DNA of 64,000 bases from JACKAN01 sp964502735 (GTDB lineage: Bacteria; Bdellovibrionota; Bdellovibrionia; Bdellovibrionales; UBA1609), in assembly GCA_964502735.1 (NCBI GenBank), contig CAZCYD010000007.1, positions 30,736 to 94,735 on the forward strand, given 5' to 3'. Position 1 is the first letter of the stretch. Each line of letters begins with the position of its first letter. The translations under genes were made by a program, and so were the position numbers. Below, piece after piece: positions 18,355 to 26,756 of the stretch. The notes under the pieces are model-generated. The model made no database searches and had not been told where the DNA came from. It saw nothing but the letters and a program-made list of their open reading frames with translations.

Positions 18355-19715
18355 TGATAGCAACACCTGAATTTAAAGTAGGAATATTAGTTGTCGTTGT
18401 TTCGGCACTCATTGGTGGAATGTCCTTAAAGGTAGCCGAGAGCCCAAATCTTTTATCAAGAAGTAAAAAATATTGGTTTGAAGTTGATGATGCGGGCGGA
18501 CTGGTCAAAAACTCAGCTGTCAAAATGGCGGGGATCAAGGTTGGAGTCATTGACGATATCAAGTTGTCTGATGGCCGTGCGCGAGTGCATGTGATGGTGG
18601 ACAAGGATGTACCCATTACTTCCTCAGCACAAGTTGAGCTGCGAGCCGATGGTATTTTGGGTGATAAGCATGTTGAGTTAATACCTGGCAAAGTTGGGGA
18701 CTCTCCTTTAGAGACGGGGGAGATCTCTTCTGTGGCTAATAAGGCCTCACTTGATAAAGTTATGGAGCAGATTGGGGATATTGCGAGCTCCCTAAAAGAG
18801 GTATCTGAGGTCATTGCTGATGCGGCAAAAGAGGGAAATAAACAGACGGCCATTGGCCGTATTGTACTTAATATTGAGAAGTTAACAGAAGATTTGGCTA
18901 ATATAACAGACGGAAACAAAAATAAGATCAACGTCATTATTGATCAAGTTCATGGAATAACTCAAACATTAGATGAGCTAATTAATGACGACTCACCTGA
19001 AGGATTTAGAACGGCATGGTCTAGTGCTGTTGAGGGCTTAAAAAACTTTGATAAAACTTTACAAAATACACGGGAAATCACAGATAAGCTCAATAGCGGT
19101 GAGGGAACACTAGGCAAGCTTATCAACGATGATGATACCGCCGATAACTTAAATAATACGATGGAAAGTATTAATGCCTTTTTGGGTGGCATTGGCTCCA
19201 TGGAGATGAGTATAGACTTTCGCAACGAGTTTTTAACTACTGTCGACCAGTCAAAATCATTTTTTAATGTTAGGATACAACCAGGCCTCGACAGGTATTA
19301 CGAGCTGGGAATTGTTGACAGCCCTACTGGTGTTACGACTGTAGTGGACAGTACTGTTAACGATGGGCCTACAACAACCACGACTACAACAAACAGAAAT
19401 AAAACCAAGTTTAACTTATTATTTGCAAAGAATTTTTGGGATTTTACTATTAAGGGTGGGCTTATCGAGAGCGCAGGAGGAGTTGGTGTTGACTACTTTA
19501 TGTTCGATAAAAAGCTGAGGTTATCAATAGAATCCTTCGATTTTCAAGATTTAAAACTGCGGGCGTTCTTTCGATATCAGGTTCTCAGAGGTATTTATAT
19601 CGTGGGCGGTGGAGATGAATTGGCTGACAGTGATCGTCGATCAGCTTTCATTGGAGCTGGAGTTTTCATCACGAATGATGATTTAAGAACATTAGCGGCT
19701 GCAATATCTCTTTAA
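18354..19715 (+). CDS. mlaD: MlaD-like MCE-domain protein with long beta-rich C-terminal extension
   Basis: This 453-residue protein has an N-terminal membrane anchor (about 8-27) and an MCE domain (about 38-115, with VKMAGIKVGVID and ADGILGDKHVELIPG). A long helical and charged region follows (about 130-285). E. coli MlaD is about 180 residues; here a further domain follows a Thr-rich linker (TTTTTTTN at about 341-348). The last 105 residues alternate hydrophobic and polar residues in barrel-like strands (KTKFNLLFAKNFWDFTIKGG, RAFFRYQVLRGIYIVGGG). The extension may contact the outer membrane, which would remove the need for MlaC; this is inference. Last gene of the overlapping alr-mla run. 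Confidence 0.87.
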   Translation: MIATPEFKVGILVVVVSALIGGMSLKVAESPNLLSRSKKYWFEVDDAGGLVKNSAVKMAGIKVGVIDDIKLSDGRARVHVMVDKDVPITSSAQVELRADGILGDKHVELIPGKVGDSPLETGEISSVANKASLDKVMEQIGDIASSLKEVSEVIADAAKEGNKQTAIGRIVLNIEKLTEDLANITDGNKNKINVIIDQVHGITQTLDELINDDSPEGFRTAWSSAVEGLKNFDKTLQNTREITDKLNSGEGTLGKLINDDDTADNLNNTMESINAFLGGIGSMEMSIDFRNEFLTTVDQSKSFFNVRIQPGLDRYYELGIVDSPTGVTTVVDSTVNDGPTTTTTTTNRNKTKFNLLFAKNFWDFTIKGGLIESAGGVGVDYFMFDKKLRLSIESFDFQDLKLRAFFRYQVLRGIYIVGGGDELADSDRRSAFIGAGVFITNDDLRTLAAAISL

Positions 19716-19881
19716 CCAAATTATCTTGACCTGTCCCTCTCCCAAAGTTATCCCCAATACAGGCCTGCGAGGGAGATCTTCGAGAAAAATCTGACGCATT
19801 TTATCCGCAGGTTTGGGTAATTGGTGTAAAAATAATAGAAAGCAAGTTTCGTTATTGCGCTAAATCGAAAGGGAGAAGGCT

Positions 19882-21417
19882 GTGTTTAGAAATGCTCTTA
19901 TAAGTGTGGCAGATAAAGAAGGGATTGTAGAATTTGTAAAAGCTTTAGAGCAAATGGGCACTCGAATTGTTTCCACTGGTGGAACGGCAAATCTATTAGA
20001 AAAAAATGGTATTCATGTCGTAAAAGTCTCAGAGCAAACGGGTTTTCCCGAGGTTATGGATGGAAGAGTGAAAACACTTCACCCAAAAATTCACATGGCC
20101 TTGTTGGCTCGAGACTACATAGAGACAGACATGACAGAATTAAAGGCCCAAGAGTTGGAGCCGTTCGACCTAGTTGTGGGGAATCTTTACGCCTTTGAAG
20201 AGGCCCTAAAAAAAGGGCTTGAAGACCGAGATCTACAAGAATTTATTGATATTGGTGGTCCTTCTTTTTTGAGAGCGGCAGCTAAAAACTTTTCACGTAT
20301 CACAACGGTGTGCAATCCTCAAGATTACAGCTTTATTTTGAAGAAAAAGAGCTTAAGTCTTGAAGATAGAAAGCAGCTGGCGTCCAAAGTCTTTTATCAT
20401 GTTTCAGCTTACGACAGTATGGTTGCTCGAGCATTGAATACAAAAAAAAATATGGAGTCAGAATTGAGTTCCCTAGAGTTTTTTTCTGTGGGGGGGGGAC
20501 TGAAAAGTCAACTCCGTTACGGCGAAAATCCTCAGCAGGAGGCTACATGGTACAGGTCCTTTGCTGACTCTGGTCTTCATGATGCAGAAATTATTCAAGG
20601 AAAGGCTTTGTCCTATAATAACTTGTTAGACTTAGATGCCGCGATATCTACTCTTAATGAATTTGAAGCTCCTTGTTGCGTAGCAATTAAACACAACAAT
20701 CCCTGTGGTGTTGGCTTATCCAATCATTTAACTTTGGCTGTTAGTAAGGGCTTGAGCGCAGATCCTGTGAGCGTATTTGGTGGTGTTATTGCGTTAAATA
20801 GGAGAGTGGATAAAGTTGTTGCTGAGCAGTTAGGTCATATTTTTTTAGAGTGTATAATCGCTCCTGATTACACGGCCGAAGCCTTAGACATTTTTTCTTC
20901 CAAAAAAAACTTGAGAGTTTTAAAGTCAGAAAAAGTTACAAATTGGAAAAATGCATATGATATTCGAAAAATATTAGGTGGCTTTTTAGTTCAGGAGTCT
21001 GATGTGGTACAACCCACCTATCAAGATACGTGGGAAATTGTTGGAAAATCACCAGACCAGGAAGTTAAAGAGGAAATGGTTTTTGCTATGAAAGTTTGCG
21101 CACATCTAAAAAGTAATGCGATAGCCATCTGCTCAAAGGGACAAACATTGGGATTGGGAATGGGGCAGGTCAATAGAGTCGATGCCGTTCAACAGGCAAT
21201 TTTACGAATGCAAAATCATCATCCTCGAGCTGGCCTTAAAGTTTTGGCAAGTGATGCCTTTTTTCCATTTGCTGACTCAGTGGAGTTGGCTGCAAAAGCA
21301 GGAATAGAGTGGATAATTCAGCCGGGTGGTTCTGTTAAGGACCAAGATGTGTTTGCTGCTGTTGAAAGATTTAATATTGGAATGGTACTGACAGGCCGTC
21401 GTCACTTTAAGCACTAG
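19882..21417 (+). CDS. purH: Bifunctional AICAR transformylase / IMP cyclohydrolase
   Basis: This 511-residue enzyme catalyses the last two steps of de novo purine synthesis in the cytoplasm. The N-terminal MGS-like cyclohydrolase domain (about 1-140) has VSTGGTANLLE and DGRVKTLHPKIH. The AICAR transformylase domain (about 195-511) has LRYGENPQQEA and the catalytic KHNNPCGVG, and ends TGRRHFKH as is usual. GTG start is supported by GGGAGAAGG just upstream. It stands alone, preceded by 166 bases without a gene, and its stop is 18 bases before a long palindromic element. Confidence 0.95.
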   Translation: MFRNALISVADKEGIVEFVKALEQMGTRIVSTGGTANLLEKNGIHVVKVSEQTGFPEVMDGRVKTLHPKIHMALLARDYIETDMTELKAQELEPFDLVVGNLYAFEEALKKGLEDRDLQEFIDIGGPSFLRAAAKNFSRITTVCNPQDYSFILKKKSLSLEDRKQLASKVFYHVSAYDSMVARALNTKKNMESELSSLEFFSVGGGLKSQLRYGENPQQEATWYRSFADSGLHDAEIIQGKALSYNNLLDLDAAISTLNEFEAPCCVAIKHNNPCGVGLSNHLTLAVSKGLSADPVSVFGGVIALNRRVDKVVAEQLGHIFLECIIAPDYTAEALDIFSSKKNLRVLKSEKVTNWKNAYDIRKILGGFLVQESDVVQPTYQDTWEIVGKSPDQEVKEEMVFAMKVCAHLKSNAIAICSKGQTLGLGMGQVNRVDAVQQAILRMQNHHPRAGLKVLASDAFFPFADSVELAAKAGIEWIIQPGGSVKDQDVFAAVERFNIGMVLTGRRHFKH

Positions 21418-21435
21418 ACCGCAAAAATGACAAAT

Positions 21436-21589
21436 ACACATGTTATACCAATTCAAAAAAATAATTGTCTAAAATTTAGTGAATACCCCTCATGCTCACA
21501 CAGCCGCAGCCTTGAGGCTGCGGAACTGCGCGTGAAGGGTATTCACTAAATTTTAGACAATTATTTTTTTGAATTGGTATAACATGTGT
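21436..21589. repeat. Long palindromic element, copy A
   Basis: Outer arms of 53 bases (21436-21488 and 21537-21589) are perfect inverted repeats, beginning ACACATGTTATACCAATTC. The centre is asymmetric (left TGCTCACACAG, right strand equivalent CGCGCAGTT) around a GC-rich tip hairpin CCGCAGCC-TTGA-GGCTGCGG. The same element occurs at 25262-25396, 26621-26756, 55876-56015 and, cut off, at 63951. It lies between purH and a co-oriented gene. No open reading frame is in it. Confidence 0.95.
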
Positions 21590-21758
21590 GGATTTTGTTT
21601 CACGGGAACCAGACTTATAGCTGGGAGTTGAGTTTGTGTTTGTCTGGCAGATTATCCAGTAGATTAGCTGTGGAAATCACCTTGTAAAAAGTACTCTTAA
21701 TTGTGATAATCAGAGAATATTTGATAAATCAATACAAAGACTCTAGAGGATTTAACAG

Positions 21759-23561
21759 GTGTCAGATCAGGATCAAGCATTTTGGTTGGTAAAAAGTAGT
21801 GGTCGTATTCTCGGGCCCTACACGAAAAATAGAATCCGTGATCTACTTCGAGAAAAAGAAGTTGTTGCTCTTGATGAGGTGGGGCTCCCTAAAAGAAAGT
21901 GGAACTACATACGAGATCAAAAAGAGTTCTCAGGTGTTTTGGAAGAGCTTAGAATACAGCAAATTAAAAGTGGATCGGATAAAACACAAACTGTTGGTAG
22001 TCATATTGATGATATTACAGGTAGTGTAACTGAAGCTATAATTGAAGATAGTGCAGATGAATTAACCAGTGATGTAGAACCACTAAATTTCGAACTTACT
22101 CAAGAAATTCCTATACAAGGCGATCTTGAGATAACAGCAGCTAGAGATGTTACCAAAACTGGTAGAGTCGTAGAAACCAATGAACCATCTAGTAAGAGAT
22201 ATGGTACCGAGGAGCAAGCAAAAAAAAATGTGAGTTCCTTTGCTCAAAGGTTGTGGCGGACAACTCTTTATATTTTAGCCTTTTCAGCAATACTTCTTGT
22301 TGTTAATCACTATGTTTTAAGTCCCAAGTCGAAAAGTACCAAGAATTATAGTGAGCTAACAATAGCTGATGCTTTTTATACAAATGGCATGTATGAGAGG
22401 GCTCTTAAATATTACAAAAAAGCTTATGAGTCCGGTCACGAAAATAAAGAGCCATTACTCCGTTACGGTACGCTCTTGATTCAATTGGATAGAAATACCG
22501 TAGAAGGCGTTAACCTATTACAGGAGTCATTGAACTTTGATCCACGAAATAGGGTTTATGTCTATGCAGGCATAGGTCTAGCAAATATTTTTGACGGAAA
22601 CCACATCTTCGCCAATAAACATTTGAGAGAAGCCTTGAATATAGAACCGAATCTAACCTCTGCAATTGTTAATCTCGGATGGTTGCGTCAACGAGAAGGA
22701 GCTATAGATGAGGCTATTGACCTTTATTCCTCTTCGATTATTAAAGGAGCTGGTCGGGTTGATAACTCTCCCTACATTTATTTATCTAAAGCGTTAATAG
22801 AGAAGTGGAAAAAGTCCGGAAATCAAAAGTATCTAGATGAAGCAAAAAACACATTGCTTTCCATTGTGGATAATAAAACAGATTACAGGCAAGAGGCTCT
22901 GTTATTATTGACTTATATTTACAGTCAAGCGTCTAAATCAGAAGATTATTTTTCTACTCTTGAGAGGACGTTAGATACAGATCCACTTCTTACCAGTGAG
23001 CATTCTCACGACTTAAATATATACCACGATGGTATATCTTGGGGTTCATTCATACGAATGTGTGATGAAATTTATGAAAAGAATAAGCAAGATTCTTCAG
23101 CTGTTGCGTTGAGTGGTTATTGCTTGTTAAAGGGGAAAGACCTGGTTAGGGCAGAACAAAGATTTAAAGAATTGGCAAACAAAAGAACTCAAAGTCCTCT
23201 GCTACTGGCAGTACATGCTTTTTATCATCAAGTCGTAGGGAATGAGAGTCATGCTGCAATCACTTTGGGAAAGGCTATTGAGGGAAACAAAAGTGGTAGA
23301 AAGTACAGCTTGCCTTTGATTCTAGAAGCGAGAACTTGTCAAGAAATCGGTGATGATGAGTGTGCACTTAAAAAATGGAAAGAATTACTGCAAAAAGAGG
23401 AAAAAAATATTCAGGCTCTTTCGAATATTGTAATTTTGCAAACCAAGAAAGGAAACATTCAAGGCTTAGACACCTACGTTAGAGATGCCAGGCTTATTTC
23501 AGACAACTACGCGCCAGCAAGATACGCTGAGACATTTTTGTATGATACTAAGAATAAGTAA
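21759..23561 (+). CDS. GYF_2-domain protein with one membrane helix and periplasmic TPR repeats
   Basis: This 600-residue protein starts at GTG 21759. Residues 4-60 form a GYF_2 domain (FWLVKSSGRILGPYTKNRIRDLL, then KWNYI), a cytoplasmic peptide-binding module. An acidic linker leads to a transmembrane helix at about 168-190. The periplasmic part has TPR repeats from about 205 to 590 (for example FYTNGMYERALKYYKKAYESG). A GYF_2 domain also occurs in the PilZ protein at 27.8 kb beside the gliding-type cluster, so this may be a related envelope factor. Followed by an overlapping lipoprotein gene. Exact role unknown. Confidence 0.78.
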   Translation: MSDQDQAFWLVKSSGRILGPYTKNRIRDLLREKEVVALDEVGLPKRKWNYIRDQKEFSGVLEELRIQQIKSGSDKTQTVGSHIDDITGSVTEAIIEDSADELTSDVEPLNFELTQEIPIQGDLEITAARDVTKTGRVVETNEPSSKRYGTEEQAKKNVSSFAQRLWRTTLYILAFSAILLVVNHYVLSPKSKSTKNYSELTIADAFYTNGMYERALKYYKKAYESGHENKEPLLRYGTLLIQLDRNTVEGVNLLQESLNFDPRNRVYVYAGIGLANIFDGNHIFANKHLREALNIEPNLTSAIVNLGWLRQREGAIDEAIDLYSSSIIKGAGRVDNSPYIYLSKALIEKWKKSGNQKYLDEAKNTLLSIVDNKTDYRQEALLLLTYIYSQASKSEDYFSTLERTLDTDPLLTSEHSHDLNIYHDGISWGSFIRMCDEIYEKNKQDSSAVALSGYCLLKGKDLVRAEQRFKELANKRTQSPLLLAVHAFYHQVVGNESHAAITLGKAIEGNKSGRKYSLPLILEARTCQEIGDDECALKKWKELLQKEEKNIQALSNIVILQTKKGNIQGLDTYVRDARLISDNYAPARYAETFLYDTKNK

Positions 23562-24279
23562 TAGGATTTTTCGAACAAAAATTCATAAGCTTTTATGGAT
23601 CTTTGTATTTGGCTTAAATGGCTGTAGCCCAGATTATTCACCTGTACAGAATTTAAGCTCAATTAAAGTTGGATCACCTGAAGTTTCTGATAAGGATGTG
23701 GAAGTTCCCCAGAAGTTAATTAAAGACATTGAGTCGATGTATCTCCAGAGTTTAAAAAAACAAGATAAAAATTTAGATACACCTGATTTAAAAATATTAA
23801 TGTCTATTCCTAGAAAATTTCTATCATTTAAAGTCTACTTTTCACCATTAGAAAATAAGTTGGCTTTTAATCAACCCGTAGAGATAATTTTCTCCAGAGG
23901 GGGTGGAAGTATAGACCTGTCAAAGATTGTAACTGGAGAGTCAGGTAGTTTCTACCTCAATACGCTTATTGATTGGGATGAACTTGGCTTTAAGAAAAAT
24001 GAAATAAACGAATTTCAAGCCTATTTTATTAGCAATTCCAAAAAGAGAAAAATCAAAAATGAGGTTTGGGGAGCGGGTTGTAATAGTTATTATAATGTTA
24101 CAGATATGTTTGATAACGTACTATCCCGACAGGGGTTGCTCCTTAATGCAACAGATGCAAGATATATGGGATTAATAGCAGGAACTTTTGTATTCGTGAT
24201 TATTAAAAGCAAGGATTTATATTTAGCTACAGTAACTTTTTTAGATTCAAGATATCCGGATCTAACTTGTAGGAGCTAG
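23542..24279 (+). CDS. Probable lipoprotein of unknown function
   Basis: This is 245 residues from ATG 23542, which overlaps the preceding gene by 20 bases; the frame is open further upstream but that part lies inside the TPR gene. The N-terminus has basic residues, a hydrophobic core and a lipobox-like LNGC with Cys at about residue 28, suggesting a lipid-anchored protein. The rest is of mixed strand and helix type with many Lys, Asn and Ser residues. No domain was recognised. It is separated from the YhaM-like gene by one base, so the three genes from 21759 probably form one operon. Confidence 0.65.
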   Translation: MILRISNRIFRTKIHKLLWIFVFGLNGCSPDYSPVQNLSSIKVGSPEVSDKDVEVPQKLIKDIESMYLQSLKKQDKNLDTPDLKILMSIPRKFLSFKVYFSPLENKLAFNQPVEIIFSRGGGSIDLSKIVTGESGSFYLNTLIDWDELGFKKNEINEFQAYFISNSKKRKIKNEVWGAGCNSYYNVTDMFDNVLSRQGLLLNATDARYMGLIAGTFVFVIIKSKDLYLATVTFLDSRYPDLTCRS

Positions 24280-24280
24280 A

Positions 24281-25249
24281 ATGTCAAAACAGTTTATTAA
24301 AGATTTAAGCAATCAAGAACAAATCAGCTCAGAATTTTTGGTGGTAGACAAGCAAGTTCTTAAAGATAAAAAGGGTCGTAATTATTTAAATATGAGTTTG
24401 TCCGACAAGTCAGGAAGTCTTAATGCAAGAATGTGGGAAAAAATTGACGATGTAGCTAATAAGTTCGATTCGGGTGATTTTGTTCAAGTTAAGGGGCATG
24501 TTCAGATTTATCAAAATAAAAAGCAAATTGTCATCCACGATATTAAAAGAGTCGGAGCTGAGACTGTTGCCATTGAAGATTTTGTTTCTTCCAGTGCAAA
24601 TCCTCCAGCTGAAACATTTGAGCAAATATTAAAAATAGTTTCTTCAATTAAAAATAAAAAAATTAAGGACATTTTATATCATACTTTGGAGAATGAAAAT
24701 TATAAGCCAAATCTTCTTAAATCCGCCGCAGCGAGATCCATTCACCATGCCTATGTTGGTGGGTTGCTTGACCATATACTCTCAATTAGTAAGTTGATGG
24801 TATTAATTGGGAATCATTACCCCATTTTAGATCTGGATCTACTTATTTTCGGTGCTATTTATCACGATATTGGAAAAATTAGGGAGCTTAATCTAGACAA
24901 TGGAATTCAGTACTCTACAGAGGGACGACTTGTCGGTCACATGGGGATTGGACTAGAGATGTTGGATGAGACGTTCAGAGCCCTTTCTATAGATGACTTG
25001 GAATTAAAAAGTATTTTAAAACATATTATTTTAAGTCACCATGGTCGATTAGAATATGGGTCTCCAAAGCGTCCAAAGTTTTTAGAAGCCATAGTTGTCT
25101 CAATGATAGATGAGTTAGACAGTCGAATAAACTCTGTTGAAAACTTCATGAAATCAGAGATAGATTCACATCAGAGTTGGAGTAGTTTTAATAACCAATA
25201 CGATCGTTACTTCTATCTAGATATATTGAGAAGTAAGTTATCTGAATAA
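24281..25249 (+). CDS. YhaM-like 3'-5' exoribonuclease (OB fold plus HD domain)
   Basis: This 322-residue cytoplasmic protein resembles YhaM. The N-terminal OB fold (about 15-95) has SGSLNARMWEKIDD and VQVKGHVQIYQNKKQ, as in nucleic-acid-binding domains. The HD domain (about 150-290) has SIHHAYVGGLLDH, then YHDIGKI with the His-Asp metal pair, and LSHHGRLEYGSPKRPK. Expected activity is metal-dependent 3'-5' removal of nucleotides from RNA or single-stranded DNA. It starts one base after the lipoprotein gene and ends 12 bases before palindromic copy B. Confidence 0.85.
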   Translation: MSKQFIKDLSNQEQISSEFLVVDKQVLKDKKGRNYLNMSLSDKSGSLNARMWEKIDDVANKFDSGDFVQVKGHVQIYQNKKQIVIHDIKRVGAETVAIEDFVSSSANPPAETFEQILKIVSSIKNKKIKDILYHTLENENYKPNLLKSAAARSIHHAYVGGLLDHILSISKLMVLIGNHYPILDLDLLIFGAIYHDIGKIRELNLDNGIQYSTEGRLVGHMGIGLEMLDETFRALSIDDLELKSILKHIILSHHGRLEYGSPKRPKFLEAIVVSMIDELDSRINSVENFMKSEIDSHQSWSSFNNQYDRYFYLDILRSKLSE

Positions 25250-25261
25250 AACGCGTTTTTG

Positions 25262-25396
25262 TACCAATTCCAAAGAAATAATTGTCTAAAATTTAGTAAA
25301 TGCCCCTCATGCTCACACATCCGCAGCCTTGAGGCTGCGGAACTGCGCGTGAGGGGCATTTACTAAATTTTAGACATTATTTCTTTGGAATTGGTA
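25262..25396. repeat. Long palindromic element, copy B
   Basis: This copy has about 46-base arms starting TACCAATTCC, identical to their counterpart except for one inserted T in the left arm (AATTGTCT against AATGTCT). The core has the same orientation as copy A, with tip hairpin CCGCAGCC-TTGA-GGCTGCGG. It fills the space between two convergent genes, ending at the base next to the stop codon (25397-25399) of the methyltransferase gene on the other strand. Confidence 0.95.
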
Positions 25397-26050
25397 TTAG
25401 TAGATGGCTAAAATGAATTCTTTTTTCTGATGACTATACTTTTCTTGTAGTTGTTTTGCTGATCCTATGTCAAAAGACTCATCGGATTGAGTCAGAGAAG
25501 TCGCGAGGATAATTTTTTTAGTAGGTAAATATATTGACAACTCATTTAATGTCTTTTCGAGTCTGTAGGGTGTATCCATTAAAATAACAGGAATTTTTGT
25601 AGCTTTTAACTTTTCAAATTCCTTTTTTCGCAATTCAGAATTAGCGGGAAGAAACCCTTTAAAGTAAAATTCTGTCAATTTGAGACCTGAGCCACTGAGA
25701 AATGCCATTAAGCTTGAAGCACCTGGCACAATAGTAATTTCAATTCCGTGGGATCGGCATAAATTAACTAATTCAGCTCCCGGGTCACAAAAGCCTGGCG
25801 TTCCGCAATCTGACACGAGAGCTACGGCTTTGGTTTTGCACTCTCCTAGTAGGTACTCCAGATCTTTCTGATCGGAGTGTTCGTTTAATAGCTCTATAAC
25901 TTTATATCCGATCTCAAGATCTCTGATGAGACGGCCAACAATTTTTCGTTCCTCGCCAATTATTAAGTCAGCTTGTTTTAAGAGTTTTAGGGCCCTGAGG
26001 CTAATATCTTCGATGTTTCCTATGGGAGTTGCGATTACGCTTAAAGACAT
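25397..26050 (-). CDS. rsmI: RsmI-like SAM-dependent methyltransferase, short form
   Basis: This 217-residue tetrapyrrole-methylase-fold protein resembles RsmI, which 2'-O-methylates C1402 of 16S rRNA. The start ATPIGNIEDISLRALKLLKQAD is highly typical; VSDCGTPGFCDPGAELV and VPGASSLMAFLSGSGL are the SAM-binding loops. Standard RsmI has about 280 residues with a C-terminal domain absent here; the end FILAIY coincides with the end of the methylase fold. A shorter paralogue group of similar length exists, so this may be normal rather than truncation. The AEDTR motif is changed to GEERK. Its start is 14 bases from the divergent Nudix gene's start. Confidence 0.8.
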   Translation of the reverse strand: MSLSVIATPIGNIEDISLRALKLLKQADLIIGEERKIVGRLIRDLEIGYKVIELLNEHSDQKDLEYLLGECKTKAVALVSDCGTPGFCDPGAELVNLCRSHGIEITIVPGASSLMAFLSGSGLKLTEFYFKGFLPANSELRKKEFEKLKATKIPVILMDTPYRLEKTLNELSIYLPTKKIILATSLTQSDESFDIGSAKQLQEKYSHQKKEFILAIY

Positions 26051-26074
26051 GATAGTCTGCTACCATGTCTTTAA
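26041..26074. promoter_or_regulatory. Inverted repeat holding both start codons of divergent genes
   Basis: TTAAAGACATG (26041-26051) and CATGTCTTTAA (26064-26074) are a perfect 11-base inverted repeat around a 12-base spacer. It contains the ATG of the RsmI-like gene (minus strand, 26050) and of the Nudix gene (plus strand, 26065). Neither start has a ribosome site in the 14-base gap. Both promoters must lie inside the opposite coding region, or transcripts are leaderless. Confidence 0.6.
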
Positions 26075-26607
26075 AGCGCTGGGAAGTCATAAATAGTGAA
26101 AATCTCTTTCAGGGTCCATTTTTTCGGTTAAGATCTGATAACTGCAGGTTGCCTGATGGGAAAATTATGCCCAAATACTACGTAATAGATATATTGGATT
26201 GGGTGAATATTGTAGCTGTAACACAGAATCAATTGATAATGATCAGGCAGTATAGACATGCCTATGGAGATAGTTTTTTTGAAATCCCAGGGGGGACTCT
26301 CGACAGTGTAGACGAATCCCCTTTAGTTGCTGCCAAACGAGAACTACTAGAAGAAACTGGTTTTGTAAGTGAAAATTGGGAATATAGAGGTTTTCACTGT
26401 CCGAATCCAGCCCTGCAAAGCAATCGGATGCACACCTATTTAGCGAAAGATTGTAGAAAAGAGTTTGATCAAAAATTAGATGAGTTTGAAAATATTGAAG
26501 TTATTCTTTGTGAAAAAAAAGAAGTTGCTTCTATGTTGAAAAGTGGGAAAATACAACACTCTCTCATCGCAGCTTCACTGACTCGCTGTATAGATATTTT
26601 AGTCTAA
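26065..26607 (+). CDS. Nudix hydrolase, ADP-ribose pyrophosphatase-like
   Basis: This 180-residue cytoplasmic protein has a Nudix domain (about 40-165). The Nudix box reads GGTLDSVDESPLVAAKRELLEETGF, here broken up: the glycine start, Glu in DES, and RELLEETG are the catalytic metal-binding parts. One residue more than the strict GX5E spacing is present. The upstream IRQYRHAYGDSFFEIPGG is typical of ADP-sugar pyrophosphatases, so hydrolysis of ADP-ribose or a similar nucleoside diphosphate compound is likely. It is divergent from the RsmI-like gene and convergent with the HAD gene, with copy C of the palindrome between. Confidence 0.85.
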   Translation: MSLKRWEVINSENLFQGPFFRLRSDNCRLPDGKIMPKYYVIDILDWVNIVAVTQNQLIMIRQYRHAYGDSFFEIPGGTLDSVDESPLVAAKRELLEETGFVSENWEYRGFHCPNPALQSNRMHTYLAKDCRKEFDQKLDEFENIEVILCEKKEVASMLKSGKIQHSLIAASLTRCIDILV

Positions 26608-26620
26608 AGTTCATAAGGTT

Positions 26621-26756
26621 ATACCAATTCCCAAAAATAATCGTTTAAGATTTTGTGAATGCGCCTCACGCGCAGTTCCGCAGCTTCAAGGCTGCGGCTG
26701 TATGAGCATGAGGCGCATTCACAAAATCTTAAACGATTATTTTTGGGAATTGGTAT
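26621..26756. repeat. Long palindromic element, copy C
   Basis: 48-base perfect arms (26621-26668 and 26709-26756) start ATACCAATTC. The core is inverted relative to copies A and B. The tip is CCGCAGCT-TCAA-GGCTGCGG, with a non-Watson-Crick pair next to the loop. Its last base is the last base of the HAD gene's stop codon on the minus strand. It lies between convergent genes. Confidence 0.95.

Noticed and set aside
7142..19818. A 20-base near-repeat TTTTATCCGCAGATTTGGGT (7142-7161) and 19799-19818, resembling a DnaA box (TTATCCGCA).
   Set aside because: Only two copies with one mismatch, each in a different intergenic region; a chance match is plausible in 64 kb and the DnaA consensus has a mismatch. 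No origin features nearby.
21436..21589. Palindrome copies as ends of an insertion sequence.
   Set aside because: No open frame or transposase lies within or between copies in a transposon-like arrangement, and no target-site duplication was recognised.
25397..26050. RsmI-like gene as truncated by palindrome insertion.
   Set aside because: The protein ends at the natural end of the methylase fold and a short RsmI-like group of similar length exists, so truncation is not required.
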